Shown here piece by piece: positions 21,428 to 29,799 of a DNA stretch of 64,000 nt. Below the pieces are notes generated by a model. It was not told the origin of the DNA. It saw only the letters and a program-made list of their open reading frames with translations, and made no database searches. This DNA is from Tildeniella nuda ZEHNDER 1965/U140. GTDB taxonomy: Bacteria; Cyanobacteriota; Cyanobacteriia; Leptolyngbyales; Leptolyngbyaceae. The DNA lies in assembly GCA_019358895.1 (NCBI GenBank), contig JAHHIG010000007.1:1-64000 (forward strand). The letters run 5' to 3'. The number at the start of each line of letters is the position of its first letter. Position 1 is the first letter of the stretch. The position numbers were made by a program, and so were the translations under genes.

Positions 21428-22891
21428 TTAAATTTGCCCTGCGTTAAACGTCAAAATTTTAATCGTATTGTCAGCACTGCCTAACCCTTTGACCTTCACT
21501 CGCTTAACCCGTTTAACTTTTTTCTCGATCAGTTTATAGGCAGGGTTGGTCGTGCAATTTTCAGCCGAACCAGTGTAGTTAGGATTAGTCTTGAGGTCAA
21601 AGTATCGCAAGTTTATTTGGATGTCTTCGAGGCTGACGAGGTTAGAGGCGATCGCGCCATAGGTGTAAACTGCTTCGCCAACCAAATCATCAAGCGGCGA
21701 ATCTTCCCCTGTGATGGGGTCGATCAAGTACAGCCCTTTTGTGAGCTTCAAGTTAGTCAAATTGCGATGGGTGAAGCATTGGAGTTTAACGTTCAGCTTG
21801 CCTGCCATCACGAGGGCGGCAAGGTCAAGCTCCTCTGTTTTGGTTTTGGAGGCAGCGATCGCGTAAAACAGATTCTGCGTTTCTTGTAAAAACGTCTCCA
21901 GTGAAACTGCCTGAGTCCAACTGTAGATAGTCTCACTACTTGTTAAGTCAGAAGTGCCAACGATTTCAAAGAGGCTCATTTTGCACCAATCGTCAGCAGA
22001 CCCGCCATCATTGCCAGCGCCGCCGTATTTCAGCACCACGTAACTGAGGGAGGCTGATTTGTGAATGATGTAGGGCTTTGCATCAAGAGGCTGGTTAGAG
22101 GCAAACTTCTTCAGCCTGATCGGTACTGTTGCTTTACCGCCGTTGTACCAAAACTCAAAGCTGCTCGTAGGATTCGGCGTAGAGTCAGGCGGTGGCAAAA
22201 CAACGTCGAAAGCACCAACTCTTTGCGACCAGTTATCCAGCTCAGGATGATCTGGATAAGTTCTGTCAAGACGCAGGTTTAACAAAAAAGAGCCGCCGCC
22301 ATATTGCAAAGTTTGCTGATTTGTTACAGTAACTTGGCGTATAGACCCATAACCAGTAATGAACACAAATGTGTCTTCATTGAGACTTTGACTAGTTAAA
22401 AAAGGTTGAACACTTGCACCACCAAGAAACGATCGCGGACTAGTAAAGCTGAATCCTGCACTATTTGTCTCCGTATAAGATACATAGACTGAACCGAAAG
22501 CGGTTCCGCCCACATTGCCGCCGCCTGACACTGGTGAAGCACAGACGATCGCCGTACTCCCTGTCACAGTCTTGCTAAACACGTACCCAATCTTTGTCTT
22601 AACTGCTGTCTTTTCTTCTGCCACCGCTTGCCGCCTTCTCACTGGCATCTCATTAGCAGTATTGCCGCGCACAGTCACCGGATCGCCCAGCCCGATCGCG
22701 CCATTGGTGATCGCATTTTTGGTTGTAACAGTGCCATTGTGACCGCGCACCACCACGCGATCGTCTGACCAGGCAGTGACAAAACTTTGCGACTGAGTAG
22801 GGTCGTTATGCTTGGCTAAAACCTGCTTATTGTAATCGCCCCGCTTAGTATTTAGAAGGCTCCGCAGGTTGTCAGTAACATCATCAGGCAT
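21428..22891 (-). CDS. Tail-associated structural protein
   Basis: This is a 487-residue protein. The N-terminal helix DVTDNLRSLLNTKRGDYNKQ is followed by a small beta domain and then long, beta-rich, Ser/Thr/Gly-rich sequence typical of phage tail-tip or fibre proteins. A basic tail follows (KLIEKKVKRVKRVKVKGLG). The start overlaps the stop of the upstream structural gene by 1 nt. Host-facing tail role inferred from position in the operon and composition; no named family. Confidence 0.5.
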   Translation of the reverse strand: MPDDVTDNLRSLLNTKRGDYNKQVLAKHNDPTQSQSFVTAWSDDRVVVRGHNGTVTTKNAITNGAIGLGDPVTVRGNTANEMPVRRRQAVAEEKTAVKTKIGYVFSKTVTGSTAIVCASPVSGGGNVGGTAFGSVYVSYTETNSAGFSFTSPRSFLGGASVQPFLTSQSLNEDTFVFITGYGSIRQVTVTNQQTLQYGGGSFLLNLRLDRTYPDHPELDNWSQRVGAFDVVLPPPDSTPNPTSSFEFWYNGGKATVPIRLKKFASNQPLDAKPYIIHKSASLSYVVLKYGGAGNDGGSADDWCKMSLFEIVGTSDLTSSETIYSWTQAVSLETFLQETQNLFYAIAASKTKTEELDLAALVMAGKLNVKLQCFTHRNLTNLKLTKGLYLIDPITGEDSPLDDLVGEAVYTYGAIASNLVSLEDIQINLRYFDLKTNPNYTGSAENCTTNPAYKLIEKKVKRVKRVKVKGLGSADNTIKILTFNAGQI

Positions 22892-23541
22892 TACAAATAA
22901 TCGTCAATTTTTAGCAGGTAGGCAGGGAAAGTAAACGCGAAATCAGCACCACCGGAAGCGGTCGGTGGTGTGTAGGAATTAGGCGTTTTGACCGTGACCG
23001 TGACCGTACCTGAAGCCGTAGCCCGTTTAGAAAGCACGATCGTTGTACTGGTCGGAATCGCCAGAATCGTCGTCTCCGATGGGATGCCAGTACCCGTGAT
23101 GGTCTGCCCGACACTTAAAGCTGAGAAGCTATTGGTCGTGCTGATGTTGGGTGAGGCAGAGACGGTAGTGGTAGAGGCGATCGTTGTGTCAGTCGTAAGC
23201 TCGATCGCGTCAATGATGGGGTCAGATGACGCATAACTACCACCGATCCGCTTGGTAAACCCAATGTGAGTGATGGCAGTAGCAGCCCCTGCATAAAGTC
23301 CCGTCCAGGTTAGAGACGTGACACTGGGGACTGTTTTGGCACCTGAACCATCGGCAGACGGTGAACTAAGTGTAAAGTTTTGACGGCTAACATTACCACC
23401 ACTGGCAACGGTAAGATCGGCTCCTGTGGTGGCAGATTCGGCAGGCGCTGCGGTCAACAGATGAGCGTCGATCGTGGTTGAGCCCGGTAGGTAGGCAGTC
23501 AGAAAGTCCAACGACAAGCGATTTGGGATAACAGAGGGCAT
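22891..23541 (-). CDS. Phage structural protein, probably tail fibre or appendage
   Basis: This is a 216-residue protein, very rich in Ser, Thr, Ala and Gly (for example TTTVSASPNISTTNSFSALSVG), with a repeated beta pattern including VGQTITGTGIPSETTILAI. This last motif, G-T-G-I-P, is common in phage and cyanobacterial surface proteins. The composition and operon place suggest a fibre or head/tail appendage. No enzymatic motif is visible. Confidence 0.5.
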   Translation of the reverse strand: MPSVIPNRLSLDFLTAYLPGSTTIDAHLLTAAPAESATTGADLTVASGGNVSRQNFTLSSPSADGSGAKTVPSVTSLTWTGLYAGAATAITHIGFTKRIGGSYASSDPIIDAIELTTDTTIASTTTVSASPNISTTNSFSALSVGQTITGTGIPSETTILAIPTSTTIVLSKRATASGTVTVTVKTPNSYTPPTASGGADFAFTFPAYLLKIDDYL

Positions 23542-23665
23542 GAGAAGAAGCAGTGACGATGCTTATATGATGCCACTTGTCAAGTGTTTCGCTTCATTGT
23601 TAGAGCGCTAGTACAGTTGATCCTTGCCGATCGCCTCTTGCAGTGGCTAGGCTAAAGCGAAAACA

Positions 23666-24472
23666 ATGACACTCCAAGAAGTTCTCGCTGGCACGGTTGG
23701 ACTGGTGCTTTTGGTTGGCTGCAAATCTATTCCACAGCCTCAGTCGTCAACACCTCAAGCCTTAAAAGGAGAGATTGCTGTACTTTTTGAATCAAAATCT
23801 GACTCAGCATGGCGACTTAGGCATGTTAAAGATGCACCAGCAGTTCAGCAGTGCGATGGTAGTTCAGCAAGCGTTTCCAACGGTGCCGCGATCGGGAAGC
23901 AAATAAGATTAAAAAATGGAGCTGGCAATTTAATTGCTGCCGGAGCATTAAGCAATGGCGAAGTCCAAAAAATTAGCAGTTCTGGGGCTTGCGTCTTCAG
24001 TTTCGCAATGCAACCAATACCCGCAGCCGACTTTTATACGATTGAAATAGATCCTTATGGCAGTCTAAGCTTTTCCAAGCTCGACCTTGTTGCTAAACAA
24101 TGGACTCTAGGCATAACAGTTGATTTAACTGCTCAGACTCTTTCTGACAATCTTGCCGCAGTTCGTGAAGAGACAATAGCAAAAAGAAAAGAATATGATG
24201 CTGCCGACAGGTTGATTGCTAGCCTGGAAAATGCGACCAGCAAAATTGCAGAAAACGAAGAAAAGACAAACCGAGAATATAAGGAAAGACTGTATTGCAT
24301 CAACGAACAGAAATTAGCAAACTTCAATGACGTTGACAAAGAAGTTTTATCAAATGAATGCCGCAAATTTCTGGCTAAAACTGGCGCGCTGAATGAACTG
24401 GTGAAAGGCGCTTCCGGCGAACTGAAGTATAGAACAGAACTCGATCCTCCAAAGCCAAAAGTGAAACCTTAA
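23666..24472 (+). CDS. Lipoprotein with C-terminal coiled coil
   Basis: This is a 268-residue protein. The start MTLQEVLAGTVGLVLLVGC gives a short signal and a lipobox (LVGC, C19), so it is probably a lipid-anchored envelope protein. A beta domain (residues 35-150) is followed by a Lys/Glu-rich helix (ETIAKRKEYDAADRLIASLE). It stands on the plus strand inside an otherwise minus-strand operon, ending at a bidirectional terminator. A superinfection or lysis accessory is possible but not shown. Confidence 0.6.
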   Translation: MTLQEVLAGTVGLVLLVGCKSIPQPQSSTPQALKGEIAVLFESKSDSAWRLRHVKDAPAVQQCDGSSASVSNGAAIGKQIRLKNGAGNLIAAGALSNGEVQKISSSGACVFSFAMQPIPAADFYTIEIDPYGSLSFSKLDLVAKQWTLGITVDLTAQTLSDNLAAVREETIAKRKEYDAADRLIASLENATSKIAENEEKTNREYKERLYCINEQKLANFNDVDKEVLSNECRKFLAKTGALNELVKGASGELKYRTELDPPKPKVKP

Positions 24473-24477
24473 CCCAC

Positions 24478-24515
24478 AAAAGGGGCGAGTGATGGGTTGT
24501 CGCTCGCCCCTTTTT
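24478..24515. terminator. Bidirectional terminator
   Basis: AAAAGGGGCGAG (24478-24489) pairs with CTCGCCCCTTTT (24503-24514), a perfect 12-bp stem with a 13-nt loop. T runs lie on both sides. It separates the lipoprotein gene (ending 24472) from the convergent regulator (ending 24535). Confidence 0.85.
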
Positions 24516-24534
24516 GCTGATTTTCGATCTCAAC

Positions 24535-25938
24535 TCAACCCATCACAGCCTTAATCGCCTCATCCAATATGTCTAAGTCGGCACTACTGTAGACATTGAC
24601 CTTGCTGGTCGTACCGTTTGTTGATTGAGTTACCTTGGCTGGATTGACCCCATGCCGAAGCGCATAATTCCTGGAAGCTTTACGGGCAATTTCCAGCAAA
24701 GTATAGGTATCGGGTTGATAGCCCAGTTCTACACACCGATCGCTGATGAAATAAACCGATTCCTCTACTCTTTCGCTTGGCGCTGCTGACTTACTTTGTG
24801 TTGATGAGCGATCGGACATCAGCAAATGCATCACCTCGTTCTTGAGCAGCAGTCTGTCTTGGTCATCAGCAACACCAATCTGCTCCAATAGCTCAAAGCC
24901 TTCTTTCAGCAACGCTAGTTTCGCCTGAGACTCTGACTTGTGCCGCACTAACTTCGTCGGCTCTGTTTTTGCTTTGGTTGATTGCCTATGCGAAGCCTTA
25001 ACTGGCTCTGCTTTGACCTCGATCGTCTCCTGTAGTTTTGATTTAGATGGCAAACCTAGCACTTGGCAAAACTTTGCGGCTGGTTCAGAGCCTCTCACCA
25101 TCTGCACCAATTTTAAGAACGCTTGTGGTGTCCAAATGACAGCACTACTGGTTGGCACCGCCAGGTTTAACTTCTTCCGCAAGCCTACTTTAACGGGACG
25201 TGTGATCACCCCATCCTTGATTAGCGCTTCACGGTGTCGATGCCGAAAACCTGCTACTTTGCTACTCGTCACTTCTAACCACTCAGCTACGCCTTCATTG
25301 GTTGCAATCAGATCGCCATGCCATTTGGTGAATGGGTGAGGCTTGATCGCAGACATCACTTCAAGAATGCGATCGTCTGAGATTTCAGGGGCAGAAGTAG
25401 AAATTGGTTCAGGCTGTGTTGAGACAACCTTATCCACTGGCAAACCCGATTCACGCCAGCCTGTTTTAGCTTGAATGTGCGTCCTCAGTCCAATGCCTGT
25501 GCAAATCATCAAAGCAAGCTTGGCTGCTTGAGTTTGATCCTTGGGACTAGCAAAAGAAGCGTAGTAAACTATAACCGCTGCACAGAAATCATCGGGCAAG
25601 ATTTCAGAGCCTTGTGGATCAGAGTTGTTTACAAGCTTCAAAGCCTTGCCTGCAAATGATTTGAAGACTTCTGGAAGGGAGTTGTTTACAGGGTCAGAAG
25701 TACTAATCTTGCGTTCCCAATAGATGATGGACGGATGAGCTACTCCTGCCATGCGTCCTAATCCACTGTGGCTCATACCCGATCGCCCGGTTGTCTGCTC
25801 TGTGTAATATTCAATACCATCTTCCACTTGCTTAATGAAGTCCCCTGCTTGGGGCTGTCGAAAGAAAGCGTCAAAAGTACTGGGGAGAGTAGCGCCGTTG
25901 TTAGAGCCGTTGTTTGTGGAGTTGTGCGAAAATGTCAT
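24535..25938 (-). CDS. Large phage regulator-like protein
   Basis: This is a 467-residue protein starting at the ATG at 25938 (MTFSHNSTN). Residues about 50-80 resemble an HTH (SGMSHSGLGRMAGVAHPSII, then YWER). The middle has ATNEGVAEWLEVTSSKVAGF and RHRHREALIKDGVI, a second possible winged-helix like those in phage Rha/antirepressor proteins. A Lys-rich linker leads to a helical C-terminal domain. It is divergent from a small coiled-coil gene at 26032. Regulatory role inferred from the two HTH-like parts. Confidence 0.5.
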   Translation of the reverse strand: MTFSHNSTNNGSNNGATLPSTFDAFFRQPQAGDFIKQVEDGIEYYTEQTTGRSGMSHSGLGRMAGVAHPSIIYWERKISTSDPVNNSLPEVFKSFAGKALKLVNNSDPQGSEILPDDFCAAVIVYYASFASPKDQTQAAKLALMICTGIGLRTHIQAKTGWRESGLPVDKVVSTQPEPISTSAPEISDDRILEVMSAIKPHPFTKWHGDLIATNEGVAEWLEVTSSKVAGFRHRHREALIKDGVITRPVKVGLRKKLNLAVPTSSAVIWTPQAFLKLVQMVRGSEPAAKFCQVLGLPSKSKLQETIEVKAEPVKASHRQSTKAKTEPTKLVRHKSESQAKLALLKEGFELLEQIGVADDQDRLLLKNEVMHLLMSDRSSTQSKSAAPSERVEESVYFISDRCVELGYQPDTYTLLEIARKASRNYALRHGVNPAKVTQSTNGTTSKVNVYSSADLDILDEAIKAVMG

Positions 25939-26031
25939 GAGGTTACCTCTAGATAAGTGATTTGGGTGCAACTGAACAGGCGATCGCTACTTTGGAAGGT
26001 GGGCGATCGCTTCAAACTTGGAGCGAGAACA

Positions 26032-26271
26032 ATGACTGTCAACGGAAATAATGAGAAGTTAGACATCTTGACTGAGCAGATCGGGCACCTGACCGAGACG
26101 ATGACCCATCTCTCAAGCACTGTTGACCATTTGGCGCAGACCGTTGAAACGGGTTTTACGGAGCTGAAAACGCTTGTTCAAAAACAGTCGGAGACAGCGG
26201 ATAAACAAGCTGATACGATCCGGTCATTAGCTGATAGCGTTGCTGTGCTGGTAGCGCAGCTCAACAAATAA
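26032..26271 (+). CDS. Small coiled-coil protein
   Basis: This is a 79-residue protein starting at the ATG at 26032 behind GGAGCGAGAAC. It is one long heptad helix: LDILTEQIGHLTETMTHLSS, TVDHLAQTVETGFTELKTL, then IRSLADSVAVLVAQL. Hydrophobic residues repeat every 3-4 positions, as in a parallel trimer or dimer. Short coiled-coil proteins of this type are common in cyanobacteria; the function is unknown. Confidence 0.6.
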   Translation: MTVNGNNEKLDILTEQIGHLTETMTHLSSTVDHLAQTVETGFTELKTLVQKQSETADKQADTIRSLADSVAVLVAQLNK

Positions 26272-26289
26272 TGTTAGGGGTTTAAGGCT

Positions 26290-26508
26290 TTAATCAACCT
26301 CTTCGACCGCCGCGCCATGAGTGTTATGCGGGCTGTTCTTTCCTTCCCAGGGGCTACCTTCCCAAGGATCAAGCCCTCGCTCTGCACACCATTGCTTAAG
26401 AAAGGCAAGGTCTGCCCGAACTTTTGCGTTCTTCGCCTGTTTTTCAGCAGTCATCTCACGAATACGATCGGATAACTTCTGAAGGCGCTCTAAAAGCTCA
26501 TCAGTCAT
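26290..26508 (-). CDS. Small helical protein next to the antirepressor
   Basis: This is a 72-residue protein starting 3 bp after the antirepressor gene ends, so the two are co-transcribed. A charged helix (ELLERLQKLSDRIREMTAEK) is followed by KVRADLAFLKQWCAERGL and a Trp/Gly-rich tail. No family is recognised. Confidence 0.5.
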   Translation of the reverse strand: MTDELLERLQKLSDRIREMTAEKQAKNAKVRADLAFLKQWCAERGLDPWEGSPWEGKNSPHNTHGAAVEEVD

Positions 26509-26511
26509 GGC

Positions 26512-27396
26512 TTAACCCTCTAATTGCCGTGCTTGTCTTACCTGCCCATTCAAGGCTTTTTGCTGCATTCCCCAAACAAACAGGTTGGCAGCAGCATTGT
26601 CTTGGGTCAAAATGCGACGAGCTTCAGCATACCTTGACTCTGCAATGACGTAGTGCTGACGCAAATAAGCAGCCTCTTCCAGCCCGTCTCCAGTCTCGTA
26701 GTCAATGCCGATCGCTTTGAGCCGCTCTTTAGCTTTGCTCATGTCTTTCTTTGAGCTTGGATTTAGACCAGCATCCTTTAAGAGAGATGTCAGCGATCGA
26801 CCTTTAGCTGTCTTGCCAACTACTAAATCGGTACCCTGCTCAATGAAAACGGTTTCTGGAGCTGGTGGTGCTAACTGAATTAGCTGTTCGCCTCTAGCTT
26901 CTGCCATCACACGTCGCCCAGTTTCCTCCCCCATCGTCGCAGTGACAGCAAAAAACGTCGTCTCACGATCGCGTTTCAATTTTTCAAGCTCTAACTCTAG
27001 TTCTAATTCTCTCAGTCTTTCATTTTGAGCGGGAACGACTACTTCTGCTTCCCTAGTTTTCACAGCGAAATACGACTGAGCGGAGGCAATTTCCGGCTTG
27101 CGTGGATCTCCGTTCATCGCAACTAAGTAAGCACCAAGTCGCGAAAGTTTGTAATCTTCCATCGGTCTACCCCCTAAAGGGTTTTTTCCGGTATCGCGGC
27201 TAAAGTGCTCTATGACTGGGTTTCCAGTGTTTTCACAGGCAAGCTTTGCACGGCTAATCACAGGGCTGAAATGCTTCCATTCGGAATAGCCAAGCAACGG
27301 CATCAATTCACGACCAGACCAATACTCATTACCTGCTTCGTCAATACGGCAGATTGAGTCAAAGAGATTAGAGGCTGCACGAGAAAGGTTAGGCAT
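26512..27396 (-). CDS. DinD/BRO-type antirepressor
   Basis: This is a 294-residue protein. Residues 20-115 match the DinD/BRO-N pattern: NEYWSGRELMPLLGYSEWKH, RAKLACENTGNPVIEHF, DYKLSRLGAYLVAMNGDPRK and EIASAQSYFAVKTREAE. A Glu/Leu coiled coil (LRELELELELEKLKR) and a C-terminal helical domain follow. DinD in E. coli is SOS-induced and acts on RecA; phage BRO proteins act as antirepressors. It overlaps the HTH gene at 27389, so the pair is probably a genetic switch. Confidence 0.82.
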   Translation of the reverse strand: MPNLSRAASNLFDSICRIDEAGNEYWSGRELMPLLGYSEWKHFSPVISRAKLACENTGNPVIEHFSRDTGKNPLGGRPMEDYKLSRLGAYLVAMNGDPRKPEIASAQSYFAVKTREAEVVVPAQNERLRELELELELEKLKRDRETTFFAVTATMGEETGRRVMAEARGEQLIQLAPPAPETVFIEQGTDLVVGKTAKGRSLTSLLKDAGLNPSSKKDMSKAKERLKAIGIDYETGDGLEEAAYLRQHYVIAESRYAEARRILTQDNAAANLFVWGMQQKALNGQVRQARQLEG

Positions 27397-27610
27397 TAGC
27401 CCGCCTCCCCTGTCTTTCTATTTCAGCCTGAACAAGCTCATCAAAAGTACACCCGTATACAGCCATTACCTGCTGCATATGCACAGGAGTCATTCTAGGC
27501 ACAGTCTTAAGCTGCTCCCAGTTTCGGACAGTAGACATCGCCACTCCTAGCTCTGCGGCGACCTCTTCAGCCCTTTTACCAGATCTGAGGCGTAGTTGCT
27601 TCATATTCAT
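27389..27610 (-). CDS. XRE-type HTH repressor
   Basis: This is a 73-residue protein: MKQLRLRSGKRAEEVAAELG and MSTVRNWEQLKTVPRM form the helix-turn-helix, followed by MQQVMAVYGCTFDELVQA. A start at 27610 or two codons later is possible. It overlaps the antirepressor by 8 nt and is divergent from the gene at 27784. The inverted repeat TGGTAC-N9-GTACCA between them is a likely operator. Confidence 0.8.
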   Translation of the reverse strand: MNMKQLRLRSGKRAEEVAAELGVAMSTVRNWEQLKTVPRMTPVHMQQVMAVYGCTFDELVQAEIERQGRRANA

Positions 27611-27647
27611 ACCAATAGATTACTACGGCTAGTGTATCACATGTAAA

Positions 27648-27702
27648 TGGTACGTTGTTAAAGTACCAAGCAGTTGACAGGTACTAACTAATTAGTAATA
27701 AT
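27648..27702 (+). promoter_or_regulatory. Operator and sigma70 promoter of the plus-strand cassette
   Basis: TGGTAC (27648-27653) and GTACCA (27663-27668) form an inverted repeat with a 9-bp centre. Just after it, TTGACA (27674-27679), a 17-bp spacer and AATAAT (27697-27702) form a near-consensus promoter pointing at the gene at 27784. TACTA-actaat-TAGTA (within 27682-27697) lies in the spacer. The layout suggests repression of this promoter by the divergent HTH protein. Confidence 0.6.
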
Positions 27703-27783
27703 AAGGCATAGAGAAACCGCTGCCCCTCCCGCGAAGAAAAAGCAACGGCTCTCTGAATCCATACACAAGGACTCCTGCTCATT

Positions 27784-28047
27784 ATGACACCCGCAACCGC
27801 TCAAGTCTCTCCTGCTAAGCGCTTTACCAGCCTTCCTTTGTCCGCTCCACGCCCGATCGCTACTCCTCCGCAAGTCCGTCACATTGTCACCCTTATCAAC
27901 CGACGCACTGAGGATGAGCGCACCCTGACCATCACGACCAAGACCGATCGCTTCACCGATGTGATCCGCGAGATTGCTCATCAGAAAGTGATCAACGGCT
28001 TGATGGGTTACGAGATTTGGGAAACCCTCTCAGAACCTGGCTTCTAA
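27784..28047 (+). CDS. Hypothetical small protein, first gene of the plus cassette
   Basis: This is an 87-residue protein. A Pro/Ala-rich start (MTPATAQVSPAKRFTSLPL) is followed by a strand pair (HIVTLINRRTEDERTLTITT) and a helix (TDVIREIAHQKVINGLMGYE). It is driven by the promoter at 27674. Two genes follow it that have mirror copies at 34.2-34.9 kb; this one does not. Confidence 0.5.
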   Translation: MTPATAQVSPAKRFTSLPLSAPRPIATPPQVRHIVTLINRRTEDERTLTITTKTDRFTDVIREIAHQKVINGLMGYEIWETLSEPGF

Positions 28048-28120
28048 CATCCTCTACTTGCTGCACGGGTGAGCCTCCTCACCCCTCCTTTACTCACTGC
28101 ACTTTTAGAGGAATAGAACC

Positions 28121-28405
28121 ATGCACCTGACCTATAAAGATGTTTTGCCGATTACGCGCCGTGCCTTTAACTTCACTCAGCGACTGCTCTACGCTCATTC
28201 TCAACCATACAAGGATTGGCTGATCATACCGACAGCCACACCAGAAGGGCGTTTTGCCTTCCGTGTCTTTGACCCCGATGGCATGGATTGGACTGATCCG
28301 TATGGCGAAAACTACGTTTCGCTTACTGCTGCCCTAGAGATGGGTGAGCACTACATCAACCTGCAACTGGCGGAGTTAGAGGAGTCGTTACGTGAATCAG
28401 ACTAA
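28121..28405 (+). CDS. Duplicated cassette gene B (paralogue of 34651-34935)
   Basis: This is a 94-residue protein. It aligns without gaps over its whole length to the 94-residue product at 34651-34935: both begin MHL-Y-D, share NFTQRLLY/NLTQRLLY, DWLI(I/V)PT-TP-GRFAF-VFDPDG, and end in ESD/RESD. The leader upstream is also alike (CACTGCACTTTTAGA before both). It overlaps gene C by 14 nt. Function unknown; the acidic FDPDG stretch could bind a partner or metal. Confidence 0.75.
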   Translation: MHLTYKDVLPITRRAFNFTQRLLYAHSQPYKDWLIIPTATPEGRFAFRVFDPDGMDWTDPYGENYVSLTAALEMGEHYINLQLAELEESLRESD

Positions 28406-29156
28406 CCCCTACCAGTTTCCGCAACCGAAGTACAAAGCGGGTCAGCATATCCAGACTGAGTGGCGCACTGATGACACAAAAGAACTGGTGATCGAACAGG
28501 GCGTAATCATTGCGCTGACCTATACCGATTACGAAGCCGATCGGCATCATTACGAATCCGGCTTCACCTACCACGTGCAGTTTTACAAGCCGCGTGTCTT
28601 TGTTGATGACGTACCAGAGAACGATATTGAAATCATTGGAGACATTGCTATGAGCCAATCTACTGCTACATCGCGTCAGTACAAGTTTCCACAACCTAAG
28701 TTTGAGGAAGGTCAACATGTCCAGACCCCAGGAGGCAATTGCGGCGTGGTGTCTGCCTTTACCTACACGACCGACACAGAAGATTGTCGCCTTGAGCCTG
28801 GTTTCAATTACCGCATTGATTTTTATAAGCCTATTCAGATGAGCGATGTGTCGCACGAAAGCAAGCTCTTTCCACTAGATGAGAGAGGCGCGATGGAGCG
28901 TTTGATCATTGCCGTACCTGAATCTGTACCAGTGCCTAAGTTTCAACTCTTTGAGGAGGCTTTCTACGGCAAGCACAAAGGGGTGATTGTAGCGATGGCT
29001 TATGAAAATCCGTTTGAAGCGCTGCGGCATAACTCGGAACCCGGTTGGCGTTACGACTTAAGCTATTCGCTCAATCGGACTCCGCTAGAAGCTGTATCTG
29101 TCAGTGAAGATGACACTCTGATCTATGAAGACTCGCTAAGCCGTTGTAGCTGTTAG
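28392..29156 (+). CDS. Duplicated cassette gene C, three repeat units (paralogue of 34170-34664)
   Basis: This is a 254-residue protein made of three related small beta units: QFPQPKYKAGQHIQT...TYHVQFYKP, KFPQPKFEEGQHVQT...NYRIDFYKP and a more divergent KFQLFEEAFYGKHKGVIVAM...WRYDLSY. It ends in EDSLSRCSC. The paralogue at 34170 lacks the first unit. Units of this size with GVV-A-TY strands look like SH3/KOW-type barrels. An internal ATG (MSQSTATSRQY) may once have been a separate start. A terminator follows directly. Confidence 0.7.
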   Translation: MNQTNPYQFPQPKYKAGQHIQTEWRTDDTKELVIEQGVIIALTYTDYEADRHHYESGFTYHVQFYKPRVFVDDVPENDIEIIGDIAMSQSTATSRQYKFPQPKFEEGQHVQTPGGNCGVVSAFTYTTDTEDCRLEPGFNYRIDFYKPIQMSDVSHESKLFPLDERGAMERLIIAVPESVPVPKFQLFEEAFYGKHKGVIVAMAYENPFEALRHNSEPGWRYDLSYSLNRTPLEAVSVSEDDTLIYEDSLSRCSC

Positions 29157-29180
29157 ATAGCGCCATCATTTGGCAAATAA

Positions 29181-29212
29181 AAGCCCGGTAGATTCACGTC
29201 TACCGGGCTTGC
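29181..29212 (+). terminator. Terminator after the plus-strand cassette
   Basis: AAGCCCGGTAGA (29181-29192) pairs with TCTACCGGGCTT (29199-29210) around a 6-nt loop. It closely resembles the hairpin after the mirror copy of the cassette (34120-34144), which shares GCCCG and TAGA at the same places. Confidence 0.75.
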
Positions 29213-29234
29213 ACCTTTTATGGAGATAGAAACC

Positions 29235-29768
29235 TTATTTACCCAAATCCGCAAAATCCGGCTCAGCGCAAGACGGACCAACATTAGCGACGAAAGTTAC
29301 TGCTGCTGGGTTACCGCTAGCAGGTTTTACTGACTGACAGAGCACGGCTAGAGTGGTAGCTTCCCCTTCTGTCGTGCCAGTCGTGAAGCCGATGCCGACA
29401 CCACCTGTATACGCCCTTAGTGTAGTGGTGAAAAGGGGGTAGGCAACATTAGCGACAGCGGATTCAGAGGCATCTTGGATCGCGTAAGTGTAGTTAGTCG
29501 TCTCGGTTTTGATGCCTAAGCCCAATAACGAAACATCACTAGAGAAAGCGTTGTTTTCCAGAAAGTGAGCCTGTTGAGCACGGTTCATAGAACCTGCATA
29601 AGTCTTAGCTTCAGACTCTTTCGCTTTGTTTGCCTGGTTCAGGAAAGATGGCAGGGCGATCGCGGAGAGAATGCCGATGATGATGATAACAACTAGCAGT
29701 TCAATCAAAGTGAAGCCGTCGTCTGACTTTTTGATAGCGTTGATGAGCTTGAATTGAATTGGTTGCAC
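29235..29768 (-). CDS. Type IV prepilin (major-pilin-like) within the tail operon
   Basis: This is a 177-residue protein from a GTG start at 29768, set 6 nt after TGGAG. A basic 18-residue leader (FKLINAIKKSDDG) ends in Gly, followed by FTLIELLVVIIIIGILSAI, the prepilin peptidase site (G/F, with Glu at +5) and the N-terminal pilin helix. The globular part (LNQANKAKESEAKTYAGSMN and beyond, with two Cys) resembles cyanobacterial type IV pilin-like G/H proteins. It would be cleaved by host PilD and enter host pili. It is located 32 bp after the largest tail gene, a very unusual place. Confidence 0.85.
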   Translation of the reverse strand: MQPIQFKLINAIKKSDDGFTLIELLVVIIIIGILSAIALPSFLNQANKAKESEAKTYAGSMNRAQQAHFLENNAFSSDVSLLGLGIKTETTNYTYAIQDASESAVANVAYPLFTTTLRAYTGGVGIGFTTGTTEGEATTLAVLCQSVKPASGNPAAVTFVANVGPSCAEPDFADLGK

Positions 29769-29799
29769 AAGGAACTCCAGATTGGATTGAGTAGAACAT

